Assembly (NCBI RefSeq): GCF_019578655.1
Contig: NC_063262.1
Location: forward strand, 19,723,582-19,787,581
Direction of reading: 5' to 3'
Source of the DNA: Ricinus communis
Taxonomy: Eukaryota; Streptophyta; Magnoliopsida; Malpighiales; Euphorbiaceae
Length of the DNA: 64,000 nt
In this document: positions 1 through 13,824 of the stretch, piece by piece
Layout of the letters: each line of letters starts with the position of its first letter
Numbering within the stretch: the stretch's first letter is position 1
Program-made: the position numbers and the translations under genes
Notes under the pieces: model-generated
Seen by the model: only the letters and a program-made list of their open reading frames with translations
Database searches by the model: none
Told to the model about the DNA's origin: nothing

Positions 1-77
1 GGCTGCAAAGTCAACACGTTTAATTTAAATGTTATAGGAAAAAAAATTGGCTCCATACGAACATACACCAAACAAAC

Positions 78-3000
78 CTTGCTAATTTGATTCTCAAGAT
101 AATATTGAGGGTCTATCGGTATGTTATTTTCTAGGACGTAGATAGGATCCTCAGATCTCTCATAAGCCTGATTACAAGTAGAAGATAAATTAGAATTAAA
201 CCTCAATAAAAATTTAAGAAATTTCCTGGAGAGAGGAGGGGGAAAAACCAGAATCACCCAAGTTTACCTTAGCACCTTTTGCAGCTTTTATAATGACATA
301 AGGTACTCGATCTCCAACATTTGGAGCAGTGGCAGCATCTCTCTGTCAATCACAAACATAACAAGATTTTGTTATGATTTGAAATTATCAGCAGTTGGGC
401 TAAACAAGAAGTTCGGAATCGCGTCTTTGTTGCTGTATAATGGAATATTTGAAAAGTCATCTTTCCATCTCTTATGGACTAAGGTGGTTTGCCACTTTCA
501 CAATTTTGCCTGGTAGGTCTATAGGGTGCAACCTATTTCAAACCCACCCCTCCCCCCTCCTCGAATAAAACTAATTACATTTCTCAAAATAAACCTTGGA
601 GTGTAATCTGGTTCCTTCTTCCAAGATCTAAATTTATCAACAGAATATAAATCAAAGATTAAAAACCACCCAAATATCACCTTAGATTTTGTAGTACAAG
701 GGGCATGAAGCCAGCCATCAAAATCAGCAATTTGGTACATACTTCCAAAACAATAATCTCATTAAATTTGTCTTTCCTCCAAAGATTTGACAAAAAACAA
801 ATTTAAACTTTTCATTTTTTATTAGCAGAAAAGAAAAGAAAATAAAATTATAGCACAAACTAAACAAGCATTTGAAGTTAACATTCTCATTTACACTCCT
901 CCAAAAATAAATTTCAGATAGAATTGCTTCAAAATACTAAGAATGTCACTGATTGTAATATTGTCTACCCTGCAGATATTAATCTGTAATGAATTTAAGC
1001 AAGGTAGCAAGTCAATAATTCAAGTCAACTGCACTGAAGTAACAGAAATGCAGATACAGTAGCAATAGCAAGACGGAAACATCCAGTTGAGACATACAGT
1101 AGCTAAGCTACATGGAGGAGTTACTTGCAGAACGGTGAGAAGCACTTGTCTCTTAGTAGCTTAGTTCATTAGTTTTTAGTTTGATTCATTAGCTGCCGGT
1201 TATAAATGTAATTGACTTATCATAAAGGGAGAACATTATTTGTATTTAGTATTCAATTCCATAATTAAGCTCTGCAGTTCTCTCAAACTTTCTAGTTATC
1301 CTTGCCTCTTAGTAGTTTTATTCATTAGTTTTTTAGTTGATTCATTAACTGTCGGTTACAAATGCAATCAAGTAGCATAAAAGGAGAATGTTATTTTTTT
1401 TCAGTATTCAATTCCATAATTACGTTCTGAAGGAAGATATGAAATGAACACAACTATATTGACTCCTGAAATTGAAGGAGAAGTAAACAGAACAATATTC
1501 TAAAGCGTCACCCAACTGAACAAGCACAATAACTAAAAAATGCTAATTATGACCATTTCTCTATTAAAAGATAAAATCATAACAATCATAAATATGGACT
1601 TAGTATACTTGAGCATGAAAGGACTTGGAACTAATATATTAGAATGACAATTTTGACTAAAAGAGTAATTAGTAATCCATTAAGATATCAGAGCATAAAT
1701 AGACTCATTTTAGACCCAAAACTTATCAGCCTAGCCAATTCTAATTAACTAGAAACTACTCAAACTACCTTAACTCCTAATATCCTAAAAGACTGTAAAC
1801 ATAAAATGCCAAAGCTAGGAACCTAACTTGCCACACCTAGCCAGGAAGTCTCTACTATTACATGATTCATATTCCTGGAGAATGAAATTGCAGCTAACCC
1901 GCAAATTCAGTTTCCCAATTCATTAATGCATCAATGGACACTAGAATCTATTGTTAAACATGTAACTGTTTTATTACAAAGGCTACCAACCAACAAGCCA
2001 GAAAGCAAGCGAGTCTATTGCCAAACTATGATGAAGAAGGGGGCGGGGTTCAACTTGCTAAAAATCCACAGAAGCACCTTCTTTAGCATTTTAACAACGT
2101 AAGATAAAAGAAAAATCAAAATAATATTGTTAGGGTACTTGGATTTTACAGAGATTGCATAAATTGTACCCAAATGAACAGTTTAAATTTCTTTAGGCAT
2201 AAATAAAATGATATACTATTCCCAAGGTTTGCCTGCCAATAGAATTAAGACTTAAAAAATTCAGTTGCAACTTTATAAACCCATTCCTCGTGAACTTTTA
2301 AATTCTAACATATGTATATTTTGAAGTCTAAATAATTATAACTCTACCCTATAAATTCATAGCAGAAAACAAGCCTCAAAAGAAAGAAAACTGAAAAGAA
2401 AAACAAATGGAAATGTAAATTTATATACAAAATTGATAATTAAATCAATTAAGAACCTTGCGCATGCGCTCAGCAAGTTCAACATGAGCTGCCTTTACTT
2501 CATAGTCATCTCCCGTCTTTGTTAGACCCTGATAAATGAAGTAACTTAGTACAGGTATAATATTTGTGTTGTGACACAAGATTTATGGATGCTTATAGAA
2601 AGAAGTTTAAGAACAATAGCAAACCAAGACCCAGAACTGAAACCGTCTCGGCAATACAATATCCCACCTTAGTAATAACCAGAAGTGACAAATCCATGCG
2701 GTTCATGAGAAGATCAGAAATGGTATTCTTGACATACTGAACTGCACCAGGCACATCTCTGTCGATCAATATCTTGTGAAGGCACTCAGTTACCAGATTT
2801 TTAACCAATAAACAGTTGTCTCTTCGAACTGTTTCAATGCCTGCCCATGACTGGAGCAAATTAATAAACAACTCTCAATTAATATATTAGCCCCCCTTTG
2901 GGATTGAAGTGGGCAAAAGTGCTTTTAGAAAAAAAAGAAAAAAAAACTTTCTGTTTTTCTTCTTTTTAGTTTTGAGAATTACTTTTGGAGAAAGACAGGA

Positions 3001-6000
3001 AAATTGATGTTTTTTCCAAAAGCAGTTAATAAACAATTAAAAAATATTAAATTTCATAATTTTTAAAATTAAGAAGCTACTTTTTTAATACCCAACAACA
3101 ATCCTAAACAGGCCCAGATAGTCAAATGGTTGAAAAGTTGACTGTTCACCTTTAGTATCCATTTTGTCAAATTTGTCTGAATTTGTCCAGTATAAACCAG
3201 CATATCTCTTCTTGCTAATCAACAAATATGGATAATAAACCTTTTCAAACTCTAGCTTGATGGGCTTCACATGCAAACAGGCCACAAATAAAACCACATG
3301 AATAAAAGTAAGTCATTGAAAATGTCCAAGAAAATTAAAAGGATAAAGAGGAAAAAAAAGGTTAAAAATTTGAATGAAAAAATTCAGAGACTTCAGATAC
3401 TAGAATCAAAGTTAGCATTCAAGTCCACTAAACATTGCTGGCATCTCATATTCAAAACAAAGTTAGTATGATAGCTAATTGAAACCAAGTTCAAAAAACT
3501 GTATAGTAAGACTTCCCACTTCCTTTTTCCCACTATTGCTGAACTGGAATCCCTCTACTTCATGAAACCCGCCCTACCCAACTAGACAAGTAAATTACCA
3601 CAAAGCCCCATTCTAACTGATGTCCCATGATATGGTTTATAACCTGCTCTAATAAAGATCAATGCTAACACTAATTTGCCAGGAAATTCAGTTATTTTTG
3701 GTCACACATGTTGGCGCGCTGGAAGCATGACTCATTCAAATAAGTGCAAATATGTTGGAGTCAAAATATAGCATTTCAGGTGTAGAAAATGAATTCCTAA
3801 GGAAAATAACAGGAAAATGAAGTTCAGTTCATGTCTTTCTTTTCAGAATAAGAAAGTTATAACTTAAGCCACAGAAACCATTTTAAACAATAAGAAAAAA
3901 AAAATGTGTGCACGTGAGTAAGCAAGCATGTGACTGTCCACGTGCGCGCATGGCAGAGAGAGAGAGACAGAGACAGATACAGAGACAGAGAGAGAGAGGA
4001 CTGTTTCTAATGAAACTCAGAGATACGACATTATTTTTTTTTTTTAAGAAAAAAAAGAAGATTTCTTAATTTGTGAAATTCAACTTCTCCTCTCTGTTTT
4101 GGAAGTCTTCGAGTAGATTCAGTTAATTAGCAATTGAAAATGACAAGTCAGGTTAACCATTTAACGCTTCTTAGTTGCATAATTTCAAATGTTCAACACG
4201 TTCTCTCCCAGTTTACTTTAAAAATTGTATTTGCAACGAACTTATCAAACAATAAATTCAAAAAAAATCCATAATATGAAAACAGTATCAAACTTACTTT
4301 TATGAAAGTTCCACTGATATATTCAGCAGCTTCTCTTCCTAGCTTCATTGCTTCTGGCACAGTAGGCACACCAAATTGAACCATAACTGAATCTGTGTCC
4401 CCATATATAACCTAAAATCACCACTATGATCAGATCAAGCTATTCTAAAACGAAAATACAGACAAGGGCTCTGACATCGACTCATATTGAACTCAAGCCA
4501 GATACATAGAATATTAATAAAATAAAAGACTAATTGAAAAGGTGAAATAGAGAATACTAAAGAAACAGAGGAGGGGGCCGACAGGAGTGTAGGGGAGGGA
4601 AGGAGGAGAATGGGAAATGATCAAGCTCTTTTGTCAAACATACTAATAAATTGAGCCAAGTGCTCCACCAATTTCTCCAATCACAAACTTCAAAGAGCAA
4701 ATGCTAGGATGGAAATTATAGTGCCAGCGCAATTTCTTGAAGTGTTTAATGGTGTAGGAGAAGGAAGAGGATAACTAAAAAGTTCAACACCGATGATTAA
4801 AGAGTATAAATAAGGACATGAAACACTAGGATTCCATTTTTCAGAGCTTCAAGCACTTCCACTAATTCAGGGAAGGTTTACACAATATGCATTAAAATTT
4901 CAGGTAACTACCAGCAAAGGTCCACAGAATGTATAAAAAGGTGCTAAGGCAACATAATATTTGTTTTCTTAGTTTTGGCAAGCACAAGGACACAACAGCG
5001 ACAGAATTGAATAAGACAGATATTAACCAATAGAGAGGATCAACTAGACCTGGAACCATAATCATAAAACAAAGAGAGACACCTCATGACTATTTCAAAC
5101 CAACACTATCTGATACAAGATACTAAATCACATTACCCCAGTTCAGTTGCAAGTGACATACCTCTGCATTGTGCTCATAGCCTCCCATAATGGTAAATTT
5201 GTCTTCTACAAGTTTTTTGGTGTGTTCAATCATTTGTCGACCTTAACAAGTGACATGTTAGATCACATGGTATAGAAACACTAGATTGCTTTTGAAAAGA
5301 AAATGTATAGACAGGAAAAACTTTTGTGAATACCATAGCTTGTGACACTTGATGATATCTCTAAACATGGCAATTGACCAACTGTAGCTCCTGTGAATCC
5401 ATATACAGAGTTTGCACTGACCTGTGATAAGAAAAGAAATCAGAGAGCTGTCTATAATCCAATGAGAAAATGTATCTATCCTGAAGCATCTATAGATTGA
5501 TGAGATATAAAGGCTTACCTTTAAGGCCAGTTGCCGCCCATCTAGAACAGCCTTCTCTAGTGGATCCTTGGCTTCCTGAAAGTAGATAAAATCAGAAGAA
5601 GGCATAAGCCTAGCAGTAACATAGAAAGCAGATAGTAAGAAGTGGCCACAAAGGTGCAATAGGGATAAATGTTCAATAAAATTATAAAGAAGCCAAGCAC
5701 AAGTCCTATCCAAAACAAAATTAGAAAGAATAAGCTAATTACCTTTAAATCTGCTTTTGCTCTTCTACGAGCAGCTAATAGTTCTTCAAGAATTTCAGGT
5801 AGAATTCCCTGAAAGTGTATTTCTATCAATTATAAACCTCAGTCTTCTAGAGTTTCAGTTTCATTCAAGCTTACAAATTTTTGTGTTCAAGTAATAAAAA
5901 CTTCTTTTTTTCTTTTTTCTTTTTTTCTTTTTTTTGAGATTAAGGGTATGGGGCGACAGAGGGCCTCCAAAAAGAAAAGAATGTACATCAGAAATAACGA

Positions 6001-9000
6001 ATTAACCTTTTGCAAATTTGGTTTGACAAATGTTTCACCAGATGGTGTTTTGTTGACACATTCAGGTGGCAGGTTCAGTTTACGAACATCTTCAGGAGTC
6101 ACCTTCACAAATGAGAATAAAATTAAATATCTTGCACAAATAGCATCTCATTTACAAACAGAAAAACAATTCCGCCTTAGGAGACAAACTATGGTCACTG
6201 TGGCAGCAGATAGAATCAATGATCATAATGATTACCAAAGTGCAGTAACATAGATTATATGCCATCATTATTGAAGGATATAGAGATGCAAAATCCAATG
6301 TCGCAATTGGTTTTTCATAAAACCCTGCATTGGCCTCCAAAACCTAACATTTATAAGATGCAAAAGCCGTTAGATATATTTCAACTCCAAGGGAAAAGTA
6401 AGGTGCAGATACCAAGACAGAATCTAAATGAGATAAAAATCATCTCATCAAAATCTTCCATAATGAATAGGCTATCATTAGAAGCACTAATTTCAGCCTT
6501 AATATGCTTGATCATAACTGTTATAACTTCTAACATCCACTGCACTGTCAAGGTGGCCTACAAAAATTACATCCATCCCAGGCACACAAGTCATCCAAGC
6601 AACTACATTGTTACATGAGGAGGGCAAATCCCCAAATAAAATAATCATGGTTACAACTGAATCTGCACATAATTACACTATTTCTGCTACTTAAGGGAAA
6701 AAAGAAAAAGAACAAAAAAGAAAAGGCATTCAAAAAAACTCACAATCAATATACTCTCCAGTTGGATATGAGAGAATGATTCCCACTACGGTAAAATATA
6801 TAAGCAAACTGCACTGTCACGGTGGTCTACAAAAATTACATCCATCCCAGGCACACAAGTCATCCAAGCAACTACAACGTTACATGAGGGCAAATCCCCA
6901 AATAAAATAATCATGGTTACCACTGAATCTGCACATTATTACACAACTTCTGCTACTTAAGGGAAAAAAGAAAAAGAACAAAAAAGAGAAGGCATTTAAA
7001 AGACTCACGATCAATATACTTTCCAGTTGGATATGAGAGAATGATTCCCACTACAGTAAAATATATAAGCAAAACCAGACGTTCCAAAAGTAATAGCAAA
7101 TAAGAATCCTTATGAACTGGAAAGTTTTGAAAATGAGTTGATGTAGTTGCCTTCAACTCCCTTCAAGAGAGGGTTGAAAGGGCGGGTATAAAGACAAAAA
7201 TAAAGGAAAGATACAAATCCCAGAATATCATTTAACCAAGTGAAACAAATTTCATCAACTGCAATAAAATTCAAGCTTCAATCAATCATAAACATTCGCT
7301 TTTTACATATTCTAAAGCAGTAGCTTTTGTGAATCCTTACAGTATAGCAATCAATAATAACTGATCTGTAACCTCCTAGACATATGAACAATTTTACATT
7401 CTTTTAGCATGATAAGTTTGAATTATAAGAAAGCCAGGTAGACATATGAATATAATCTGCTCAAAGTTGCTGTAATATTTAAGACAGTAAGAAGGAAATG
7501 TAATATATTAACTCACAGTGGCGCCTTCATATGATCCTTGTTCAGATCCTGCCTGTTTGACATTAGGAATAACAAGGTTCTTCTGCTTAGCCTTCCTCAA
7601 GAGTTGAGAAAGCACCTGAATACAGGAGGTTAATATCCTAAATTTTATTAGGTCGACTAACTGAAAAATCATTCAATGACTCATGTGTAATGTCACTTTT
7701 AGTAACCTTAATACTTTGGCCCCTGGAGAGAAGGAAAGACATCGGGACTCCGGTAACACGAGCCATTTCTACATAGTTGTAAATGTACATCAACTTGTCC
7801 AAGAGCCGCTGTGGGAGATAAGCATCCTGCGTTTTCAAAAAGATAAGTAGTTTGCCATATTAAACATGACAATTGATCAATACTTGCAGAGTAATGAACA
7901 AGTAGCAGGCATTGTCAGTTTCATTACGTCAAGTTTATGTACTATGTCAAGAAAGAATTTGTCTATTTGCAGTCTCTGCTAAGATTTACCTTTCCACAAA
8001 TTCATTTCACAAAGAGGCAATATAGCATTCAGTACAGTTAAATCAGAAGAGGATGTCAGCATTATGCATGACATTCCAAAAAGCAAGTAGGAAAAGGTGA
8101 TAAGAAGGAAAATAGAACATAAACTAAACCATGCACCTTCAAACAATATACAGCAAGCCGCCTCCTAGTTTCTGCATTCCCGTTCTGAAGATCAGATATT
8201 ATTGAATGGTGCACGTCTTCTTTCTACACAAAACAAATGGTGTGACATTAACACCAAATTTTAATTTCCCATAATAAAAATGAAGAAGATTAAGGTAAAT
8301 GCAAGTACAAGCTAAAAAAGAGCTACAATAGCAATATGTGCAAATGAACACTTAGAAAAAAAAAATTGTCTTGTTTGCACTGCAATCAACGCCTTTGTTG
8401 GCAGTCTTAAAAACAAGTGCTAAAAACGTGCATACTCAAGGATACATAGTGGACAAATAATTATCAAAAGCAAACAGAAAAGATCTCACTGTATTGTAGG
8501 AAGACAAGATATGAAATTGTGCCTGGGTAGAGTATGTTAATGTATATAACATATGATTAAGCACACCATATATGTTTTCACCCTTCAAGAAGAAAGACTG
8601 AATGCACTATCTGAAAATAAAATCCTGAATGTTACCTGCTCAGAGAGAAAGTGTGCTGAGACGGAATTTAAAGAGTAAGAACTTAATTTATAATCACGTT
8701 GCATGGCCTACATAAAAAACAATACAACATATGAATATATTTGATCTCATAAAACCAATAACACAATCACACAAAGTAAAGATATTATTCTCACAAAACC
8801 TGAAGCAAATCAAATTGAACTCTCCCTTCCAATGTAACTTCTTTACTTTCCCTCGTTCCGTACTGTCTGTAACACCAAAAAGGTTTAAATGGCCAACCTT
8901 TCCATCAAATAGAAGTTGCAGTCAAAAGGTATTGAAATGGTATAGAGATTATGATCTACCATGCATTGAACAATAAGAAAGTTGCAAGCACATGCGAGAG

Positions 9001-12000
9001 AGAAAAATGTTTCATCAGTAAATATAAAGAAAGAACATCAAATATACACTCCAATTGCAGAAGGCAGAAACTGTTATCATGGAATTAGGTGGAAAGTAGT
9101 AATCATGCCAAAAGCTTTGATCCGCTAGAATGTTAAGAACAAAAAAAAAGGATTGAAAATTATCTTCAAGAAGAATTAAACCATTTAGTTTAAGTAAAGA
9201 GAATTAAAGACAAGATGATCTGGTTCAAGCTAGTTTTTAGAAGATAATTCATTAATTCAGTAAACAAACATTAAGACACGAAGAAGACTCAAAGTTAAAA
9301 CATTTTTATTTTTGCATGAGCATTTATATTGTGTTGGATTTCAACCCACATCCTATATTTTCACCAGTCCTCACATTTTAACATGTGTATATGGACCTGA
9401 TCTAATGAGTTTCCCGTTCTGTTATAATAGGTTTGTTGCTATGTGTTAGTGAGGCCTAGTGCTAATCCATTTATATAACAGACAGATAGGTTCAAACATG
9501 CATCAAAGACATATCTCATGAAAGCATAAACAAATGAAGTTAATGCTATATTTATGTTTTCGGCCTCACTACCAAATGGCTTTGGCTTTTGGTTGGCCAA
9601 CTGCAACACCAGTGTTATATAAGAACTGCAATGTTATAAAAGAGGAAATGCTCCTTTTCCAAGTTAAGATATTCACTTATGATGCTAGCATTAAGAAATT
9701 GAAAATAAATAAATAAATAAATAAATAAAGGCAGGTGCAGAGGACACTAATGACAAGATCATATAGAACCTTGATGCACATACTGAAACCATACAGATGT
9801 TGCAAAGATTTGCAGTGGGTGAAATAAAATGCAGAATAAACAGAGCAGGGCAAATGAGAACATAAGATTCCACCTAAATACCAACATGAAGATTACTTAT
9901 AGTCTATAGACAGTATAGACTAGTTTAAAGGGATGTTACAAGGTAACTAACAAGGCTAGAGCAAGGTACCTAGTTATAATTCATGAAAACCTTCGCACTA
10001 ACTAATCAAGTATCTATGAATTGCTACAACTAAGGTAATTGAAGCGCCAGCATCTCAAAAGGTAAATGCCAAAAGCCTTCATAAGATTAAGCATATAATC
10101 ACCTTAATCCTCTCCTGTCTCCACATACATCAAAAAATTATTGAAATTTCTAACCAGTTATAGTTCCATCCTTGCATTAACTGGTTATGAACAAAATTTT
10201 GTAAAACATATTCTGCAGAAAGAATATTTTCTAGGCATATACAAATAGGAAAAACAAATCAAAGGCATTGCATTTACATGATTCTAATAATAATACTGAA
10301 ATGGTACTACTATGATTAAGAATTAAATGCTCAGGTATTGAATGTAAAAAAGAAAACAACCACCTACAAGAAAAACGCTAAACTACTTAATAGTTTGTCA
10401 TTTTTTTCCAACAGAATTAGATATTTTAGTAGATACAAAAATGCAAAAGGAATAGTACAACTAGTAAACATAAGATACCTTGAAGAAAAAGTTGTATCTT
10501 TTACCCGAACCCTGCTATTCCTAACACGGCCTAAAACAGGAAATTCTGCTATTCCCAAAGTTTCAGCTCTCTATAAATGAAGAAAAAAATAGCATGTCAG
10601 ATATACTCAATTATAATAAATGGAAAATGCCAAAAATAACAGGAAAAGAAAAAGGCATTTCTAACTACATAAACTTGAATGAGATTTTCAATTAGAGAAC
10701 CTCTCACAGGAAAAGGCTGTAAAACAAGTTAAGTTTCCAATAGAAAATGCACAAGGAGAACAAAGGTAATATCTAATTACCTCAATGAGGTATGGCAAGT
10801 CAAATTTGCAGATATTATATCCAATTATAATATCTGGATCCACTTCACGGATAAAATCCTGCATCCAAGAACTCCTTACTATAACATAAAATGCACTAAA
10901 ATTCCTCATCACATGAAACTTAGAATACTCTTTATACAGCAAGTATGATCAAGAAAATGATATATAAACAATTTTATCACCTGAAATTACAGTTGTGATA
11001 CCAGAATGCTAGAGTTACAGATGTAACAATAAAAGGTAACTTTAATTTGCACCTTTCAGTTCAAATTGCCTTCTAAACATATAGAACGAAGTGATTTTGG
11101 TGCATTCATGAGCCAGGTGTTTCAACTGTAGTTTCCATGCAAAAATAAGAAATGGAGAGTTTGTTCAAAACAGTTTTAAATGCAAAATTGAAGAGTAAAC
11201 TGCCAATTTAGTTAGTTTGATCTCCATGCTCACAAATAGTGCAAAACATCATTTTCTGAAACAAGCATTTAGCGCTCGCATTTCACACTCAAAAGATGAT
11301 TCCATCCCCTTTGATTAAATACAGATAGCTAGAACTCTTATAGCTGCCCACGCTGAAAATGATCCTCCATAAGGACAGAACACCTATTATTTAACTATAT
11401 ACATGAGGCGGTACGATAATGACAAACCAAATTCATTAAGAAAACTGAGGAAGACAAAAAGATAACTGACTTAAATTCGATTAGATATTTACATTTCTAT
11501 TTCATTTAGTTTTGCTCCATTTTTTTGCTTAGAACAGTTATTCCATTAAATAAACCGCATGTTATCTTGTATCTGATGGGTGCGTAATAAATATATAAGC
11601 AAATTCCCTCCAAATTTAACAAGCTACTGCAGTTGTAGCTATAACAAACAATTATTAACATATTAAAAGAAAATTGTGGAAAATTAGCGCACTTATACTG
11701 ACAAGTTTCTCTTCAAATAATAAAATGCCTCAGAAGTACAGGACCAGTAATTTGTAGAATAAAACAAAAGGTTAGATGAAAAGGCAAGTTTAATACCCTC
11801 CAAGCCAGGAGGACTTTTCTCTCTGTGTCAAATGACATCACATCCACACCAACAATTGGAGAGCACGAGTTTAAGGTCATAACATTACGAATAAATGGCT
11901 TGTCCTCTCCTTGCAAAGTTACTAAATTGGCCACCTAGAATGAAGAACAGTTTAATTTTAACAGTGGTGGAAAGAAACAGCTATCATCTACCAAACAGAA

Positions 12001-13824
12001 GGATTGATTAAGATACAACATAAAGTTGCAACTAGGAGTAAACCTGAATAACAGGATCATGGGAAGGCTCAGGAAAATGACCCTTTCGACCAGCACACTC
12101 AATGTCAAAACTCAATATGCGAAATGGGGCCATTTTTGAGAATTCCCCTTCTGGGGCATGGCTGATCAATTCTGAAAACCTGAAACAATGGTTAAGGAGT
12201 TTTATACTATAAAGTTTACAGATGATCGAACATAATAATACTCTAGGGGAGGCATAATGATCTCCATGCATAAGGATACAGGCAATCAAACTCTAATTGA
12301 CAATAGGACAAGTTCTTTAATGTTTTCTTATATTTTCCAGCAGGCACTTCAATCCAATTTCCACCAACAACATTGCAATCAATCATGAAGCGGAGAGCGA
12401 AGAGAACATTGCTTTCATATGTCATGAAGCTCTTCATACCAAGGCCATCTATGTGTATGCCTTTGTCAAGAATACCTGCAAATAATTGGGAACGAGCTGA
12501 AGTATTGAGTGAATGCAACTTTAAAAGTAATTTGAGTGAATGCAACTTTAAAAGTAATTTGAGTGAATGCAAGCAAAATAAAAGAAGGGGAACAAAAGAA
12601 GCAAATGGCAACATAAAAATTTCAAGATGTTTACCACGACAGCTGGCAACCACTGTTGGCAATGCAACTACAATCTTCAAAAAAGGATGTGATTCTTGCT
12701 GCTGGTAATACATAATGCTCCTTTTTTGCACCACTTCTATTCTCCGAATAAATTTTGGCACTTTACTGCTCCTATTTACCTCCCTCATCCTCCCCTTAAG
12801 CACCACAAACAAAGACGATACTTCTTGAGAATATTAAAGCAAGTATTTGGTCATGTTGCAATACACAAAGTTACATATATGCATGCACATATTTGTATAA
12901 CCTTTACATATATAAGTAACAAGGTGGTAGAAGTAAATACCTCAAGGATCTGTTGGAAACTAGAAATGTCATCAGGGCCCATTCCAGAAGGGCAACTTAT
13001 ATAAAAATATGGCTCAAATCCATGGACATTGCAGCAAACGCTATGTCCTAACAAGAGAAAATGAATACACATCCATTTTAACAAATTCATATAAAGTAAA
13101 AACTACAACAACTTTTTATTTTATATAATTGTATTGAAGTTAATATATGGTAACGGGCACCAATTGAGAATAATTCCAGGAGATTGAGACATTAGAAATT
13201 CAAAGTTAACGGATTCTTGTCAAATAAAAATTTAATAAACTATACAAAACGTGGTGTAAATTGAGGAAGTAAATACACTGACCTAAAGTCTTAAAAAAGG
13301 TTTAATTTTCTTTTACTAACATAACAAAGACCCAACTAACCTTCCCTTGTGACACCGAAAATTCTGATAATAGCAGCAGGGCCAGACCTATCAGGCAAGA
13401 GTTCTCTATTACTCTCTCCAATCACATAATCAATCTCCAATTGCTGGAATACTGAAAAAAAAACACATATTACAATGATAAATCAATCGAATTTAAAAAA
13501 AAAGAAAACAGACAAACAAACAAAATTAAAAAGCTACTGCTGCTGCTACTCACTTATACTCTGAGATTGTGACAGATAGGCATGAGAAAGTGGGGGCCGG
13601 GCCCATCTGGATAAGCGAGAAGCCAGAGCCTCGTGTTTCTCGAGATCACGGAGAATGAGATTCTCTTCGTCCTCGGCAATGAGGGTTTCGTCAAGGAAAA
13701 CATCTTCGTCTACGAATTCTTCGTCTACGGTTGTTGATGGCGTGGTGGCTTTATGCTTTGCTGCTGGTGGCGGTTGTGGTGTCGCTGGTGGCGGCCGTTT
13801 CCTGGTGTTGGCGCTTCGATTCAT
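78..13824 (-). CDS. POLD1: DNA polymerase delta catalytic subunit, 26 exons seen, 3' end outside window
   Basis: This is the catalytic subunit of replicative DNA polymerase delta, a family B polymerase with 3'-5' proofreading that acts in the nucleus on the lagging strand and in repair. I placed exons by matching family motifs and GT-AG borders: 13554-13824, 13341-13451, 12941-13047, 12635-12794, 12280-12475, 12044-12179, 11797-11934, 10781-10858, 10479-10570, 8800-8866, 8636-8707, 8137-8223, 7707-7826, 7517-7615, 6236-6343, 6007-6102, 5743-5808, 5519-5575, 5334-5421, 5162-5241, 4298-4411, 3150-3264, 2668-2840, 2457-2528, 268-342 and 78-167. The lengths sum to 2,868 bases, exactly 956 codons, with no stop and matching phases at each junction. 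The start at 13824 gives [13 protein letters not shown], the usual plant N terminus. Plant POLD1 is about 1,095 residues, so roughly 140 residues, including the two C-terminal cysteine motifs, lie before base 1. All catalytic residues checked are present, so the gene looks functional. Confidence 0.96.
343..2456. repeat. POLD1 intron 24 with about 156 bp tandem duplication
   Basis: This 2.1 kb intron has no coding text. At about 1145-1300 and 1301-1435 a unit of roughly 156 bases is repeated imperfectly. Both copies contain CTCTTAGTAG, GATTCATTA and AGTATTCAATTCCATAATTA. I did not recognise the family. The small open frames on either strand here are chance frames. Confidence 0.7.
3953..3999. 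repeat. GA-rich microsatellite in POLD1 intron 21
   Basis: An imperfect (GA)n/(GACA)n run lies in the intron between the exons at 4298-4411 and 3150-3264. It is simple sequence only. Confidence 0.9.
6539..7074. repeat. 269 bp tandem duplication in POLD1 intron 14
   Basis: Bases from about 6539 to 6807 are repeated, with few differences, at about 6808-7074. Shared landmarks are ATCCATCCCAGGCACACAAG, CCCCAAATAAAATAATCATG and CCAGTTGGATATGAGAGAAT. The duplication lies wholly inside the intron between the exon ending at 7517 and the exon starting at 6343. On the minus strand each copy holds a 42-base open stretch (6744-6785 and 7009-7050) with AG before it and GTGAGT after it. Confidence 0.85.
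7707..12179 (-). other. POLD1: POLD1 exons 6-13: 3'-5' exonuclease domain
   Basis: These exons carry the proofreading domain. Exo I is SFDIECAG in exon 6 (Asp307 and Glu309 in my numbering). Exo II is [11 protein letters not shown] in exon 8 (Asp393). Exo III spans exons 12 and 13 (YCLK, then DAYLPQ, Asp506). The metal-binding acidic residues are all intact, so proofreading should be active. Exons 10-12 are small (67, 72 and 87 bases). The largest intron here, between exons 9 and 10 (8867-10478), has no recognisable gene or element; it contains an AAAT microsatellite at about 9707-9728. Confidence 0.94.
12280..13824 (-). other. POLD1: POLD1 exons 1-5: N-terminal region
   Basis: Exons 1-5 encode residues 1 to about 282. 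Exon 1 holds a basic, proline-rich start ([14 protein letters not shown]), which probably includes the nuclear localisation signal, followed by an acidic stretch. Exons 2-5 hold the conserved N-terminal domain of delta polymerases, recognisable by [26 protein letters not shown] text (here [10 protein letters not shown]) and [13 protein letters not shown]. Phases are 271 bases (one left over), then 111, 107, 160 and 196, all consistent. The intron between exons 4 and 5 carries a short tandem repeat, listed separately. Confidence 0.93.
12507..12573. repeat. 27 bp tandem repeat in POLD1 intron 4
   Basis: The unit beginning GAGTGAATGCAACTTTAAAA occurs at 12507 and 12534, with a partial third copy at 12561, in a short intron of about 160 bases. 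It is a local tandem expansion; no function is apparent. Confidence 0.85.

Larger units (their letters stand above)
78..7615 (-). other. POLD1: POLD1 exons 14-26: polymerase domain
   Basis: These exons encode the family B polymerase palm, fingers and thumb. Motif A is [14 protein letters not shown] in exon 15 (Asp595). Motif B is KVSANSVYG across exons 18 and 19 (Asn691, Tyr694). Motif C is YGDTDS in exon 21 (Asp748, Asp750). KKRYAG follows in exon 22 and thumb-domain text in exons 23-26, ending YYLENQISK at 78. Bases 1-77 are intron. The following exons, which should include the CysA zinc motif and the CysB iron-sulphur motif, are beyond the window. Confidence 0.95.

Noticed and set aside
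5948..6618. Open frames of 101 and 119 codons on the plus strand
   Set aside because: They lie antisense to POLD1 exons 15-16 and adjoining introns and have no family content.
12507..12573. Short regularly spaced repeats, considered as CRISPR-like
   Set aside because: They are contiguous 27-base tandem copies without spacers, in a plant intron.
12373..13004. Two plus-strand frames of 102-111 codons
   Set aside because: They are antisense to POLD1 exons 3-5 and translate an intron tandem repeat.
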